DNA of 64,000 bases from Fibrisoma montanum (GTDB lineage: Bacteria; Bacteroidota; Bacteroidia; Cytophagales; Spirosomataceae), in NCBI RefSeq assembly GCF_003583365.1, contig NZ_QXED01000001.1, forward strand, positions 868,001 through 932,000, read 5' to 3'. A model generated the notes under the pieces. The model was not told the origin of the DNA. It saw only the letters and a program-made list of their open reading frames with translations, and did not search any database. Of the stretch, positions 33,184 through 42,702 are shown in pieces. Position numbers and translations under genes: made by a program. Each line of letters begins with the position of its first letter. Positions within the stretch are counted from its first letter, which is position 1.

Positions 33184-33993
33184 ATGAAGGTTCTTTCGTT
33201 TTTACTTTGTCTCTGGTGCTTTGTGCATGTCGCTTCGGCTCAGATTGTTGAACAGCCGGACCCATTGCGTCCCTCTACCCCTACCCCCGACAGCACAGCC
33301 ACCGATTCGCTTACCAATCCCGCAGTTGCGCCGGTGACGCCTATTTTTCGGTACCGCCTGACCGCCGACGGTACCGTTACGGCCGGGAACGTAACACGTA
33401 CCCTGCTGCAACTCAGCAGCGCCATCGACTACGAACTCAGCCGCCAGATTAAGCTGTCGACTACGCCCTCGTTTGTGTTTGGCAAGCAGAACGGAATCCT
33501 GGCCGAACGCGAATGGCTCGGCGACCTGCGGTCTACGTTCCGGTACGAAGACCGGCTCTACTACCTGGCGTTCGGGTCGTTTGAGCGGAGTAACCTGCGC
33601 CGGATTCTGAAACGGTGGACGGCCGCGGCCGGGGTTGGCTACAAGCTGATTAACCGCAAACGGGCTTACCTGTCCATCACGAACGTTATTTTGCAGGAAC
33701 GTACCGACTTTGCGGAGTTGAACGACATCAACATTTTCCGGAATTCGGCCCGACTATTTGGGGAATATACCTTTGGCGGAGACCGCTGGACAGTTACCCA
33801 CACGGCGTTTTATCAGCCCGCTCTGGGCCGGCGCAACATCCGCTGGAATGCTACGCTGAGCGTTCAGGTAAAGCTGTCGGCGCTACTGAGCCTGCGTTCT
33901 ACCGTGGCCAATGCCTACGAGAGCGTAGTCGTACCGGGCCGGAAAAACAATGATTTTCGGCTCACCGGCGGATTTGTTTTTGAGAAGAAATAG
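33184..33993 (+). CDS. DUF481-like exported barrel protein
   Basis: A 269-residue exported protein: signal peptide ending HVASAQ, a Pro/Ser/Thr-rich linker (PDPLRPSTPTPDSTATDSLT), then a region of amphipathic strands (YRLTADGTVTAGNVTRTLLQ, FRYEDRLYYLAFGSFERSNL, AAAGVGYKLINRKRAYLSIT, ARLFGEYTFGGDRWTVTHTA) ending FRLTGGFVFEKK. The motif order resembles DUF481 salt-induced outer-membrane proteins. Function unknown. It faces away from the Gfo/Idh gene and runs into the LysM gene, stops nine bases apart. Confidence 0.7.
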   Translation: MKVLSFLLCLWCFVHVASAQIVEQPDPLRPSTPTPDSTATDSLTNPAVAPVTPIFRYRLTADGTVTAGNVTRTLLQLSSAIDYELSRQIKLSTTPSFVFGKQNGILAEREWLGDLRSTFRYEDRLYYLAFGSFERSNLRRILKRWTAAAGVGYKLINRKRAYLSITNVILQERTDFAELNDINIFRNSARLFGEYTFGGDRWTVTHTAFYQPALGRRNIRWNATLSVQVKLSALLSLRSTVANAYESVVVPGRKNNDFRLTGGFVFEKK

Positions 33994-34002
33994 CCCGGGC
34001 GA

Positions 34003-34803
34003 TTATTGCTTGTCGGGGTAGGGAATGATCAGCTTTTCGCCCCGGGCTGCGAAGTCCTTGGTTTTGCCGTTGGCCCGCATCAGGGCTTCCTTGCTGACCC
34101 CGTACTTCTGCGCCACTACCCGCAGTACGTCGCCAGGCCCAACGGTATGAACAGCCATTGCCTTAACCTTGAGCCTCGTCACGCCTGCTTTCACATCCGT
34201 TTCCGATACGTTCGGATTCAGTTCTTTCAGCGTGCTGACTTTCATATTGTATCGACTGGCTACCCCGTAAAAAGTTTCGCCGGCACCAACCGTGTGCGAC
34301 GTAGCGACACCACCGGGTTTGATCTTCGGCTTCTCGGCAACCGGCTCCTCTTTCTTCTCGGCGGGTTTCTCCGCTTTTGGTTTCTCTTCTTTCGGTCGCT
34401 CCTCGGTTTTTTCGGCCTTGGGCTTTTCGTCGGGCTTCACCGTTGCAGCCGCCTTTGCGGTGGTGGTTTCACGGTTGGCTTCGGCGATGTCTTCGGCTGT
34501 GGCTACCGGCGCTTCGGCGGGTGGTTCGGCTTGCGACAGATCGACCGGAACCGGCTGCGACGACGTATCGACTTCTTCGGGTGCCATCAGCATTTCCTGC
34601 TCATTCTGCATAGCCAGGGGCTGCTGCGTGGTATCGAGCGCTACGTTGGTTAGCTCTTCGGAGCCGTTTGTATCATCGGCAATGTACTCATAGCCAATGT
34701 ACAGCAAAGCCGCAATCAGGCCAACCAGCACAACCAGCGTAATAGCGGGCAGCGTTGATGTTCCGGTTGAACGTGAGTCAGAAGTTCGTTTTTCGGCTTC
34801 CAT
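34003..34803 (-). CDS. Membrane protein with two LysM domains
   Basis: A 266-residue protein. After a short cytoplasmic start a single helix (ITLVVLVGLIAALLYIGYEY) anchors it, followed by a low-complexity Lys/Glu/Pro/Ala linker (KPDEKPKAEKTEERPKEEKP), then two LysM domains: about 168-213 (SHTVGAGETFYGVASRYNMK) and about 215-262 (HTVGPGDVLRVVAQKYGVSK). LysM binds N-acetylglucosamine in peptidoglycan, so the protein may tie the inner membrane to the wall. No catalytic domain. It begins six bases after the purE stop, so the two are probably one transcript, an odd functional pairing. Confidence 0.9.
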   Translation of the reverse strand: MEAEKRTSDSRSTGTSTLPAITLVVLVGLIAALLYIGYEYIADDTNGSEELTNVALDTTQQPLAMQNEQEMLMAPEEVDTSSQPVPVDLSQAEPPAEAPVATAEDIAEANRETTTAKAAATVKPDEKPKAEKTEERPKEEKPKAEKPAEKKEEPVAEKPKIKPGGVATSHTVGAGETFYGVASRYNMKVSTLKELNPNVSETDVKAGVTRLKVKAMAVHTVGPGDVLRVVAQKYGVSKEALMRANGKTKDFAARGEKLIIPYPDKQ

Positions 34804-34808
34804 GTAGT

Positions 34809-35300
34809 TTATAGGTTAGGGGTAGCAGTTAGCTGACGACTCATCTCCGCTACTTTATCTTTAAGCTCTTCCTTGTATTGCAGTAGTTTCCGGGCCACGG
34901 CTTCGTCAGACGTGCCAACGATCTGAGCGGCCAGAATACCGGCATTACGTGCCCCATTCAACGCAACCGTAGCGACGGGTACACCGGCCGGCATTTGCAG
35001 AATAGACAGCACCGAATCCCAGCCATCGATGGAGTTGCTTGATTTGACCGGTACACCGATCACGGGCAGGATTGTCAGGGACGCCACCATACCCGGCAGA
35101 TGAGCCGCCCCACCCGCCCCGGCGATGATAACTTTGAGGCCCCGGTCGCGAGCTGACTTGCCGTAATCGACCATTTTTTCGGGCGTGCGATGCGCAGAAA
35201 CTATATCCATTTCCCAGGCTACGCCCAGCTCGGTCAGGATGTCGGCGGCCTCCTGCATGACGCTGCGGTCGGAGAGGCTACCCATGATAATGCCTACCAT
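34809..35300 (-). CDS. purE: N5-carboxyaminoimidazole ribonucleotide mutase
   Basis: A 163-residue enzyme of purine synthesis converting N5-CAIR to CAIR. The signature is VGIIMGSLSDRSVMQEAADI at the start, SAHRTPEKM with the catalytic His, and IAGAGGAAHLPGMVASLTIL and GVPVKSSNSIDGWDSVLSIL. Class I PurE by length and motifs. PurK is not adjacent. Second purine gene in the window after purM about 3 kb away. Confidence 0.96.
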   Translation of the reverse strand: MVGIIMGSLSDRSVMQEAADILTELGVAWEMDIVSAHRTPEKMVDYGKSARDRGLKVIIAGAGGAAHLPGMVASLTILPVIGVPVKSSNSIDGWDSVLSILQMPAGVPVATVALNGARNAGILAAQIVGTSDEAVARKLLQYKEELKDKVAEMSRQLTATPNL

Positions 35301-35553
35301 TCGATCTGGTAACTATGACTATATGCGAAATAACGCAGTTTACCGCATAGTTTGGTGGAGGTACCCCAAAAATTATTCAAAAAAACCGGAATTGAACCCT
35401 ACTCAAACGCCAGAGTTACTGCTTTTTTAGCAACGGTCGTCTAACTGACCAGACCCGTCGCTAATTGCCTGACTTTTATCGCCCAATCAGCTATTTATCT
35501 GGCTCATTTCGTACATTCGTTGTCGGGTTAGAATCCAACCTGCCCTCTGTATT

Positions 35554-38500
35554 ATGCAACGATGTGTACCCTTATTCATTGGTCTGCTTCTAGGGCTTCC
35601 GGCTGCACTCAACGCGCAGCCCCTGCCGCAGTACAGCGCCCGTGAAAAAGCGCAGATAAACACGCTTCAACAAACAATTCAACGGTATCGGAACGCAAAC
35701 TACCAGCGGGCAGTTGAACTGGCCCGGCAACGAAACCGCCTGATCGAAGAACGTCGCCCCGATGGTACCACGCTGAAACTGAGGGGCGTCAGTCCCCACG
35801 GCGAACTCCTCTACGACGCTACGCACAGCACAACCCGGGCGGGCCAGAGCACCCGGACATCAGCCCTGTACGAAGGTGGTACGTTAGGCGTCGCTTTATC
35901 GGGCAAAACCCTCGCCGGCAAACTGGGCATCTGGGACGGCGGTAAGGTGCTGGATACGCACGTTGAGTTCAACGACAGTGAATCAGGCAGCCGCGTAGCG
36001 CAGGCCGATAATGCCAGCAGCAGCGACGTTCACGCCACCCACGTGGCCGGTATCCTGATAGCCGCCGGTAAAAATACGCAGGTGAAAGGTATGGCTTTCG
36101 GGGCCGATCTCAGGGCGTATGACTTCAACAACGACGATGCTGAGATGGTAGCGGCCGCCCCTAACCTGCTGGTCTCAAACCATTCGTATGGCGCTCAAGC
36201 CGGCTGGATTTTCAACTCAAGCCGGTTGGGAGCGGCTCAGTGGGAATGGTGGGGCGACACGGCTATCAGCGCTACGGACGATTACAAATTTGGCTTCTAC
36301 AACGAAGACGCCCGAAGCTGGGATCAGATCGCTCAAAATGCCCCCTACTACCTGATTGTCAAGTCGGCCGGCAACAGCCACGGCAGCAATGGCCCCGTTT
36401 CGGGCCAGCCGCATTACCTCGTCAGCCGACGGACGATCAGCTACAATCCGCGAAAAGACCAGGACGGTTACGACCAGATCAGTACGTATGGCTGTGCTAA
36501 AAATATCCTGACCGTCGGAGCCATCAGCACGCTGTCGTTTGGATACAATCAGCCGTCGGATGTGGCTATTTCATCGTTCAGCAGTTGGGGCCCAACCGAC
36601 GACGGCCGGATCAAGCCGGATATTGTCGGCGTTGGGGTAAGCGTACTGTCGACGAGCGCCAATGGCAATTCGGCCTACACAACCCTGAGCGGTACGTCCA
36701 TGTCGTCGCCGAACGTAGCAGGGTCGCTGTTTCTGCTTCAGGAGCTGTTTTCGCAGCGGAACAACGGTCGGTTCATGCGCTCGTCTACCCTGAAAGCACT
36801 GGCTATCCACACGGCCGACGAAGCCGGTGATGCCCCCGGCCCGGATTACCGCAACGGCTGGGGCCTGCTCAACGACGAAAAAGCGGGTCGGGTCATTCTG
36901 AACACGGATGCCAGCCACCTGATTGATGAACGGACGCTGAATCAGGGCGAGACGTATACGTTGCCGGTGGTGGCTTCGGGCCGTGGACCGCTGGTTGTAA
37001 CGATCTGCTGGACCGACCCGGCCGGGACGGTCGCTTCTGCCACATTGAACGACCGGACAATTAAACTGGTCAACGATCTCGACATCCGCGTCAGCGATGG
37101 CAAACAGCCCATTCTGCCCTGGATACTGAATCCTGAGCAGCCAAACCAGGCCGCGACCCGTGGCGACAATATCCGCGATAACGTAGAGCAGATTATCATC
37201 GACAATCCAACGCCAGGAAAAAGTTATACCCTTACCATTGGTCACAAAGGTACGTTGCAGGGCGGCAAACAGGACCTTGCGCTGCTCGTTAGCGGCATCG
37301 GCGGCAAAGCCTATTGCGCAGTCGCCCCCAACGCGACCGGTAGCCGGATTGACCGGGTTCAATTCAGCAACGTAGATCAGCGAGGGCCGGAAAACTGCAC
37401 AACTTACGGTGATTTTCTGCAAACCATAGCCAGTGTTCAGGCCGGTCAGCAACTACCCCTTTCTCTGACGCTCGGTACTTGCGGTCAAGCCCGAAACGTT
37501 GTTGTAAAAGCTTTTGCCGACTGGAATCTGGACGGCGATTTTGACGACGCCGACGAAACTCTGGCAACATCGGGGGTCCTGAACGGTTCGGCTCCGTTCA
37601 CGAGTGCAGTAACCGTTCCATCGTCGGTGCAAACCGGGCAGTTTATCCGGCTTCGTTTAGTATCTGCCGATACCGACAACCCGGGTGCCGTAAGCGCCTG
37701 CGGTTCAGTGGCCAGCGGGCAGATTCAGGAGTATCTGTTGCGGGTAGTACAAACCGCCAACGACGTAGGCGCTGTGGCGCTGGTTTCGCCCGAAGCCAGT
37801 TTTTGCGGCCAGACAAACTCTGACGTATCAGTTGCCGTGCGAATCCGGAATTTTGGAACGGCCGAACAGCGGAATGTTCCCGTTACGGTTCGCATCACCA
37901 ACGCCCAGAATACCGAAGTGACCAGCCTGACGGGTACGGTTGGATCGGTGGCCGCCTTTCGTGAGAGCGTCCTGACCCTGAGAGTTCCGGCCACCACTCC
38001 CCTGGTTGCCGGGCAGACGTACCGGTTTACGGTTACAACCAGCCTTAGTCCCGACCAGAACAACACCAATAATACGTTCACTGACATCCGGACTACCGCA
38101 GCAGCTCCCAGCAACGGTCAGTTTACGGTAACCCGCTGCGGCAGCGACACGGCCTTCGTGCTCAGCAACACCGGCGGAGGTACGGCTTTCTGGTACGATG
38201 CCGCTACAGGCAGTAATTTACTCGGGGCCGGCAATCGGGTCGGGATTCGGCAGCTACCGGCCAGCGGGCAGTTTTATGCCGTGCTGAACGACTTTGGCGG
38301 AACAATTGGCCCGGTCGACAAAAAGGCGTTCGGGGGTGGTTCGTACGCCGGCAACTTTGGCCCGGCTCCTCTCCTCTCGACGCAGGTACCGCTCCTGCTT
38401 GAAAGTGCCCGCCTGTACATCGGATCGGCCGGCCGCCTGACGTTTACGGTCCGTCGCTATGACGAAACGGTGGTGTCGAGCGTTACGCTGGACGTGGTGC

Positions 38501-39585
38501 CTACGCGCAACCAAAGTTTGACGGCCACCTCCAACGGGCAGTTGGTCGATGATCCCGACGACCCAGGTGCTGAGTACCCGCTCAACCTACGGATTCCGTC
38601 GGCTGGAGAGTATAAAATTACGGTTGACTACGAAGCGGGTGCATCCATTTTCCGTAGCAACGTGGGCGTCAATGGGTTTCCGTACCGCCTGACTACCAGC
38701 AACGGTACCCCAATCGTGACCATAAAAGGCGCGTTGTTCAATACCGGCACGGGCATCGATACGCTCAAGAGCGCCTGGTACTATTTCTATAACCTGCGGG
38801 TTCGCTCGCTTGATTGCCCGGCACCTCAGCGCGTAGCCGTAGCCGTCGGCCAGGGTGCGTTGACAACCGCGTCAATCACGGCCAACGGTTCAACAACCAT
38901 CTGTCAGGGAGCCAACGTAACCCTTCAGGCCAACACCGGCGAAGGCCTGTCCTACCAGTGGCTTCGTGAAGGACGGGCCATATCGGGAGCTACCGGCAGC
39001 ACGCTGCGAGCCACTACGTCGGGCAGCTATGCTGTACAGGTAGCCGGCAGTTGTTTGCCTGTTACGTCCACAGCCGTAGCGGTGTCGGTACGTACACCCC
39101 AGACGCCCACCATTACGGTCGATGGCTTCACACTGGTATCTAACGCTACGGTGGGCAATCAGTGGTTCCTAGATGGGGTTCCTATTCCGGGGGCAACCGC
39201 TCAAACCTACGTAGTTGTGCAGACAGGACGTTATTCCGTTCGGGGTAATGTCAATGGATGTGGCGAAAGCATTTCCAACGAAGTGTACCTGGCGATTCTG
39301 GCAACGGAACCCGATGCCGAAAGCGGCTCCCTGACGGTGTATCCAAACCCAGCCACCAATCAGGTGACCGTAACGTTTTCAACCCCAACCGTCCTGAAAC
39401 AGCCACCCACACTCCAACTGATTGACAGCCGGGGCAGCCTGATCCGAACCGCGCCCCTGCAACGGGATGGTACAGTTTACGCCACCCAGCTATCGGTAGC
39501 TGACTTACCCGGCGGTACCTTCTTCGTGACCGTACAAACGGCACCAGATCAGCCTGTTCAGGTGAAGCGCCTTCGGAAACAGTAG
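35554..39585 (+). CDS. Large T9SS-secreted subtilisin-like serine peptidase
   Basis: A 1343-residue exported protease. After a signal peptide (LFIGLLLGLPAALNAQ) the S8 domain shows the catalytic Asp in GKLGIWDGGKVLDTHVEF, His in DVHATHVAGILIA and Ser in LSGTSMSSPNVAGSL near residue 388. A C-terminal P-like domain follows, then a GEVED-type domain (CTTYGDFLQTIASVQAGQQL), a CARDB-like domain (DVGAVALVSPEASFCGQTNS), Ig-like repeats (TICQGANVTLQANTGEGLSY) and a T9SS sorting domain beginning LTVYPNPATNQVTVTF. It probably digests extracellular proteins. No propeptide-only gene or inhibitor is adjacent. Confidence 0.93.
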   Translation: MQRCVPLFIGLLLGLPAALNAQPLPQYSAREKAQINTLQQTIQRYRNANYQRAVELARQRNRLIEERRPDGTTLKLRGVSPHGELLYDATHSTTRAGQSTRTSALYEGGTLGVALSGKTLAGKLGIWDGGKVLDTHVEFNDSESGSRVAQADNASSSDVHATHVAGILIAAGKNTQVKGMAFGADLRAYDFNNDDAEMVAAAPNLLVSNHSYGAQAGWIFNSSRLGAAQWEWWGDTAISATDDYKFGFYNEDARSWDQIAQNAPYYLIVKSAGNSHGSNGPVSGQPHYLVSRRTISYNPRKDQDGYDQISTYGCAKNILTVGAISTLSFGYNQPSDVAISSFSSWGPTDDGRIKPDIVGVGVSVLSTSANGNSAYTTLSGTSMSSPNVAGSLFLLQELFSQRNNGRFMRSSTLKALAIHTADEAGDAPGPDYRNGWGLLNDEKAGRVILNTDASHLIDERTLNQGETYTLPVVASGRGPLVVTICWTDPAGTVASATLNDRTIKLVNDLDIRVSDGKQPILPWILNPEQPNQAATRGDNIRDNVEQIIIDNPTPGKSYTLTIGHKGTLQGGKQDLALLVSGIGGKAYCAVAPNATGSRIDRVQFSNVDQRGPENCTTYGDFLQTIASVQAGQQLPLSLTLGTCGQARNVVVKAFADWNLDGDFDDADETLATSGVLNGSAPFTSAVTVPSSVQTGQFIRLRLVSADTDNPGAVSACGSVASGQIQEYLLRVVQTANDVGAVALVSPEASFCGQTNSDVSVAVRIRNFGTAEQRNVPVTVRITNAQNTEVTSLTGTVGSVAAFRESVLTLRVPATTPLVAGQTYRFTVTTSLSPDQNNTNNTFTDIRTTAAAPSNGQFTVTRCGSDTAFVLSNTGGGTAFWYDAATGSNLLGAGNRVGIRQLPASGQFYAVLNDFGGTIGPVDKKAFGGGSYAGNFGPAPLLSTQVPLLLESARLYIGSAGRLTFTVRRYDETVVSSVTLDVVPTRNQSLTATSNGQLVDDPDDPGAEYPLNLRIPSAGEYKITVDYEAGASIFRSNVGVNGFPYRLTTSNGTPIVTIKGALFNTGTGIDTLKSAWYYFYNLRVRSLDCPAPQRVAVAVGQGALTTASITANGSTTICQGANVTLQANTGEGLSYQWLREGRAISGATGSTLRATTSGSYAVQVAGSCLPVTSTAVAVSVRTPQTPTITVDGFTLVSNATVGNQWFLDGVPIPGATAQTYVVVQTGRYSVRGNVNGCGESISNEVYLAILATEPDAESGSLTVYPNPATNQVTVTFSTPTVLKQPPTLQLIDSRGSLIRTAPLQRDGTVYATQLSVADLPGGTFFVTVQTAPDQPVQVKRLRKQ

Positions 39586-40048
39586 CCGTTTCAGTCAAAT
39601 ACGGCACAGGCTTACAGGTGGTCGTTTAACGTGGGTTACAAATGGTAAGCAATCAGCCTGGTAGTGAGTTATGAGTAACTCGCGTCAGAATTAACAATTA
39701 TCAGTAATTGACTTTAGTTTATACGATCAGGCCCGGCACTTCCACCAAATGGCAGTGCCGGGCTTTCAGTTTCCCTAAAAACAAAACAACCCACCATCAG
39801 TGATGGGGGCTGTCTGATTTACTCAACGTTATGAAAAATCTTATATCGTGTTTTGGCTACTGGTAAACGGTGGGACCGGAAAGCCTACTACTAAATCGAT
39901 CGTTATTGGTCTAAAACCTTATTACAAAGATATAGCTGCTTTCCCCACCAGAGATTGAAAATATATTAAAAAAGTGACAGGAAAAATTAAAACTAGCTAA
40001 AAATAATTGTTTAACCAAACGCGTAAGCCGGTATCGCCGGTCAGGTCT
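39586..40048. other. Intergenic region after the subtilase gene
   Basis: About 460 bases with no supported gene. It holds one clear terminator at 39731-39763. Beyond that it becomes AT-rich, with no TAnnTTTG box and no tRNA-like or conserved motif that I recognise. Both flanking genes point into it, so a promoter is not expected. Confidence 0.5.
39731..39763 (+). terminator. Terminator downstream of the subtilase gene
   Basis: GCCCGGCACT (39731-39740) pairs perfectly with AGTGCCGGGC (39754-39763), followed by TTTCAGTTT. It lies about 145 bases after the stop, so the mRNA has a long 3' end. Confidence 0.75.
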
Positions 40049-40852
40049 TTATTGCCTGGCTTGCTGAACCCTTATGAATTCAGCGACGTCGACCATCGGG
40101 GCTATCCAAATATCTTTTTCGTGCTGCTTCAGATAAGTCAGCAATTGGCGATGCGCGGGCAGCGAAACGTTTAGGCTGTGCCCACCTCCTACGCCGTGAA
40201 ACAGAAATACCAATACGCCCTGCTTCGCTTCGGCCTGCTTAACCTGCGCAATCAGTTCCTCACCCGATTGGCCGTTTACCATGAAGCTATTGATGTTGTA
40301 GAGGTCAACTTTGTCGGCACCGGTTATCGCTGGAGATACACCTCTTGCGCCAACAAACGAGTTTTTCATTCCGTCGATATAGGGAACCCCGCCGATTTTG
40401 GTATCTCCGCAGGGATAAGCAAAGGTTCGCCTGGTTTTTCCATCAATGGCCGTCAGCACCGTATTCATTGTCCGGATATCATCGGTTATTCGGCGCAGCG
40501 TGTACTTTGTCAAATCATAGTCCGGTTTCACAAACTCGCGGCCGGGCCGACCACCTTCGCAGGGGTGTGTCATCGTGTGGTTGCCTAACTCGTGGCCGGT
40601 TGCGGCCGCTGACCGCCAGGCCGGAATCTGCGCCTGTAGACCACCAAAATCAGTAATGTAGAACGTTGCCTTCAGGCCAAGTACGTTCAGGGCCGGAATG
40701 GCCTTGGTGATGTGCTCAGTCAACGCATCGTCGTAGGTCAGCACAACCGCACACTTCCTGCCCTTCCAGGGCGTGTTGTTTTGTGCTGTAGCCGTAATGA
40801 CAAGAGTAATAAACAGGCCTAGCAGCAACGTTCCGTTCTTCAAGATAGTCAT
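40049..40852 (-). CDS. Polysaccharide deacetylase (NodB-type)
   Basis: A 267-residue exported enzyme with signal peptide ending ATAQ. The NodB motifs are CAVVLTYDDALTEH (metal-binding DD), GHELGNHTMTHPC (the two metal-binding His) and RTFAYPCGD; a later FLFHGVGGGHSLNV provides another His. It removes acetyl or similar groups from polysaccharides, for example chitin oligomers, peptidoglycan or exopolysaccharide. The specific polymer is unknown. Single-gene unit, divergent from the small secreted protein gene. Confidence 0.93.
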   Translation of the reverse strand: MTILKNGTLLLGLFITLVITATAQNNTPWKGRKCAVVLTYDDALTEHITKAIPALNVLGLKATFYITDFGGLQAQIPAWRSAAATGHELGNHTMTHPCEGGRPGREFVKPDYDLTKYTLRRITDDIRTMNTVLTAIDGKTRRTFAYPCGDTKIGGVPYIDGMKNSFVGARGVSPAITGADKVDLYNINSFMVNGQSGEELIAQVKQAEAKQGVLVFLFHGVGGGHSLNVSLPAHRQLLTYLKQHEKDIWIAPMVDVAEFIRVQQARQ

Positions 40853-41026
40853 ACTCTGTCAAAAGCTCTTAAACGTCATAATCTCATCTTTATGCCCTGA
40901 ACAGGGGTTGTAACTACTCCCACCCCAGGCTTCTACATCCAAATCCACTATTTTGATAATCAATACGCAACGGTTTATGCATTTATAGAATCCTTACCAT
41001 CATACAGATAAAACCTTACCTGATTT

Positions 41027-41362
41027 ATGAAGACATTCGGTATACTGCTCCTCTGTCTGACTCTACGTTGCGGTCTGGCAAACGCTCAGTCAGTAAGGCC
41101 CACGCCGAGGCAACCAACCCTGTCCGACTCGACGCGTCGCCCTCAACCACCGATATTACCCATGGGTACGGAGTTCTACCGAAACGCGGGAGATCCTGCC
41201 AACGTAGTCCGGGCTGAACTGGATAATATGCCCATTAAAACTCCGGATCTGTCCCAGCAGTACAAAATGCCGAATCCGTACAACCGGCACCCCAGTCTGC
41301 CGGGCGATCAGAAGGACTTACTGCCAAAAAATTTACAAATACCGTCTCCCAAACGAAGATAA
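41027..41362 (+). CDS. Small secreted protein, function unknown
   Basis: A 111-residue protein with signal peptide ending LANAQ. The mature part is about 90 residues, rich in proline, arginine and polar residues (RPTPRQPTLSDSTRRPQPPI, MPNPYNRHPSLPGDQKDLLP), with no cysteine and little predicted structure. I recognise no family. It lies between the deacetylase and prfA, with its own terminator. Confidence 0.65.
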   Translation: MKTFGILLLCLTLRCGLANAQSVRPTPRQPTLSDSTRRPQPPILPMGTEFYRNAGDPANVVRAELDNMPIKTPDLSQQYKMPNPYNRHPSLPGDQKDLLPKNLQIPSPKRR

Positions 41363-41388
41363 CTTTACCCATCAACGTCATACAAGCG

Positions 41389-41421
41389 CAACGCCCGGCT
41401 TTATTACAAGACCGGGCGTTG
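41389..41421. terminator. Terminator between small secreted protein gene and prfA
   Basis: CAACGCCCGG (41389-41398) pairs perfectly with CCGGGCGTTG (41412-41421), followed by TTCG. It lies between convergent genes and can serve both. Confidence 0.8.
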
Positions 41422-41444
41422 TTCGTAATGTATAACTAGGTTGA

Positions 41445-42518
41445 TCAAGCCGTCGCGCCTTCTTTCAGGCGTTCGGCGTTTTCGGCAATACGCAGCTGTT
41501 CAATAAATTCGTCGATGTCGCCATCCATGACGGCCGACAGGTTGTAGACCGTCAGGCCAATCCGGTGATCGGTTACGCGGCTCTGCGGGTAGTTGTACGT
41601 CCGGATCTTGTCGGACCGGTCGCCACTGCCCACCATCGTTTTGCGTTGCGAGGCAATGGCGTCGTTGTGTTTCTGCAATTCAATCTCGTAGAGCCGGGAA
41701 CGGAGTACCGTCAGGGCTTTGTCGAAATTTTTCAACTGCGAGCGTTCATCCTGACACTGCACAACCAGCCCCGTCGGAATGTGGGTAAGCCGAACGGCCG
41801 AGTACGTCGTGTTAACCGACTGTCCACCGGCCCCGGACGAGCAGAACGTATCCTTCCGAATGTCGTTCATATTCAGTTCTACGTCTACTTCCTCGGCTTC
41901 GGGCAGGACTGCCACACTGGCTGCCGACGTATGAATCCGGCCCTGGGTTTCGGTGGCGGGCACGCGCTGCACCCGGTGAACACCTGACTCAAACTTCAGT
42001 TTGCCATACACGTCTTCTCCCTCCACCTCAGCAATGATTTCTTTGTAGCCGCCCGACGTCCCTTCGGTATAATCCACCAGCGACATCCGCCAGCCCATCC
42101 GGTCGCAGAAACGCTGGTACATCCGGAACAGATCACCGGCAAAAATGGCCGCTTCGTCGCCCCCGGTACCGCCCCGAATTTCGAGGATGACGTTCTTGCT
42201 GTCGTTCGGGTCTTTCGGAATGAGCATCTCCTTGAGCGCTTCCTCCAGCGTTTCCCGGCGGGGCATCAACTCGTCCAGTTCCGCTTTGGCCAGTTCGCGA
42301 AAATCCTCGTCTTTCTCCGTTGCAATGATTTTTTTGGCATTATCGATCTCTTCCAGCAGTTGGGTAAAGGCCCGGTACTGAACAACGATCTTTTCTAAAT
42401 CTTTATATTCTTTGCTCAACTTCATGAACCGCTTCTGGTCGGATACGACCTCAGGCTGCACAATCTGCTGCGCAACCTCATCGAAGCGTTCACGAATGGC
42501 TTCTAACTGATCAAGCAT
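41445..42518 (-). CDS. prfA: Peptide chain release factor 1
   Basis: A 357-residue release factor that reads UAA and UAG. The codon-recognition motif PAT is in HRVQRVPATETQGRIHTS, and the peptidyl-transfer motif GGQ in SSGAGGQSVNTTYSAVRLTH, the region modified by PrmC. Length is standard and the start has no alternative. prmC is not next to it. A -7 element lies about 72 bases upstream. Confidence 0.97.
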   Translation of the reverse strand: MLDQLEAIRERFDEVAQQIVQPEVVSDQKRFMKLSKEYKDLEKIVVQYRAFTQLLEEIDNAKKIIATEKDEDFRELAKAELDELMPRRETLEEALKEMLIPKDPNDSKNVILEIRGGTGGDEAAIFAGDLFRMYQRFCDRMGWRMSLVDYTEGTSGGYKEIIAEVEGEDVYGKLKFESGVHRVQRVPATETQGRIHTSAASVAVLPEAEEVDVELNMNDIRKDTFCSSGAGGQSVNTTYSAVRLTHIPTGLVVQCQDERSQLKNFDKALTVLRSRLYEIELQKHNDAIASQRKTMVGSGDRSDKIRTYNYPQSRVTDHRIGLTVYNLSAVMDGDIDEFIEQLRIAENAERLKEGATA

Positions 42519-42589
42519 AATTGTAGGGACGTTAGATACTGGACGTTAGAACCGCTTAACGTAAAAACAAGCCTACCGCCACGTAAAAG

Positions 42590-42597
42590 CAAAATTA
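42590..42597 (-). promoter_or_regulatory. Candidate -7 element for prfA
   Basis: The minus strand reads TAATTTTG, an exact TAnnTTTG, 72 bases before the prfA start. No clear -33 box. The gap also holds the start region of the divergent lipoprotein gene. Confidence 0.4.
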
Positions 42598-42702
42598 CGA
42601 AATTTCGGCCAGTTGGCAGTTTCCTTGTCGAATGTGCAACCAAGCGGCAGACCCAACTGTTTTTCACCTAACAACCCATCTTCAGCCATCAGGCTTTCAG
42701 GT

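Noticed and set aside
39586-40048. tRNA or small RNA gene in the gap
   Set aside because: No cloverleaf, T-loop consensus or promoter was seen; only a terminator.
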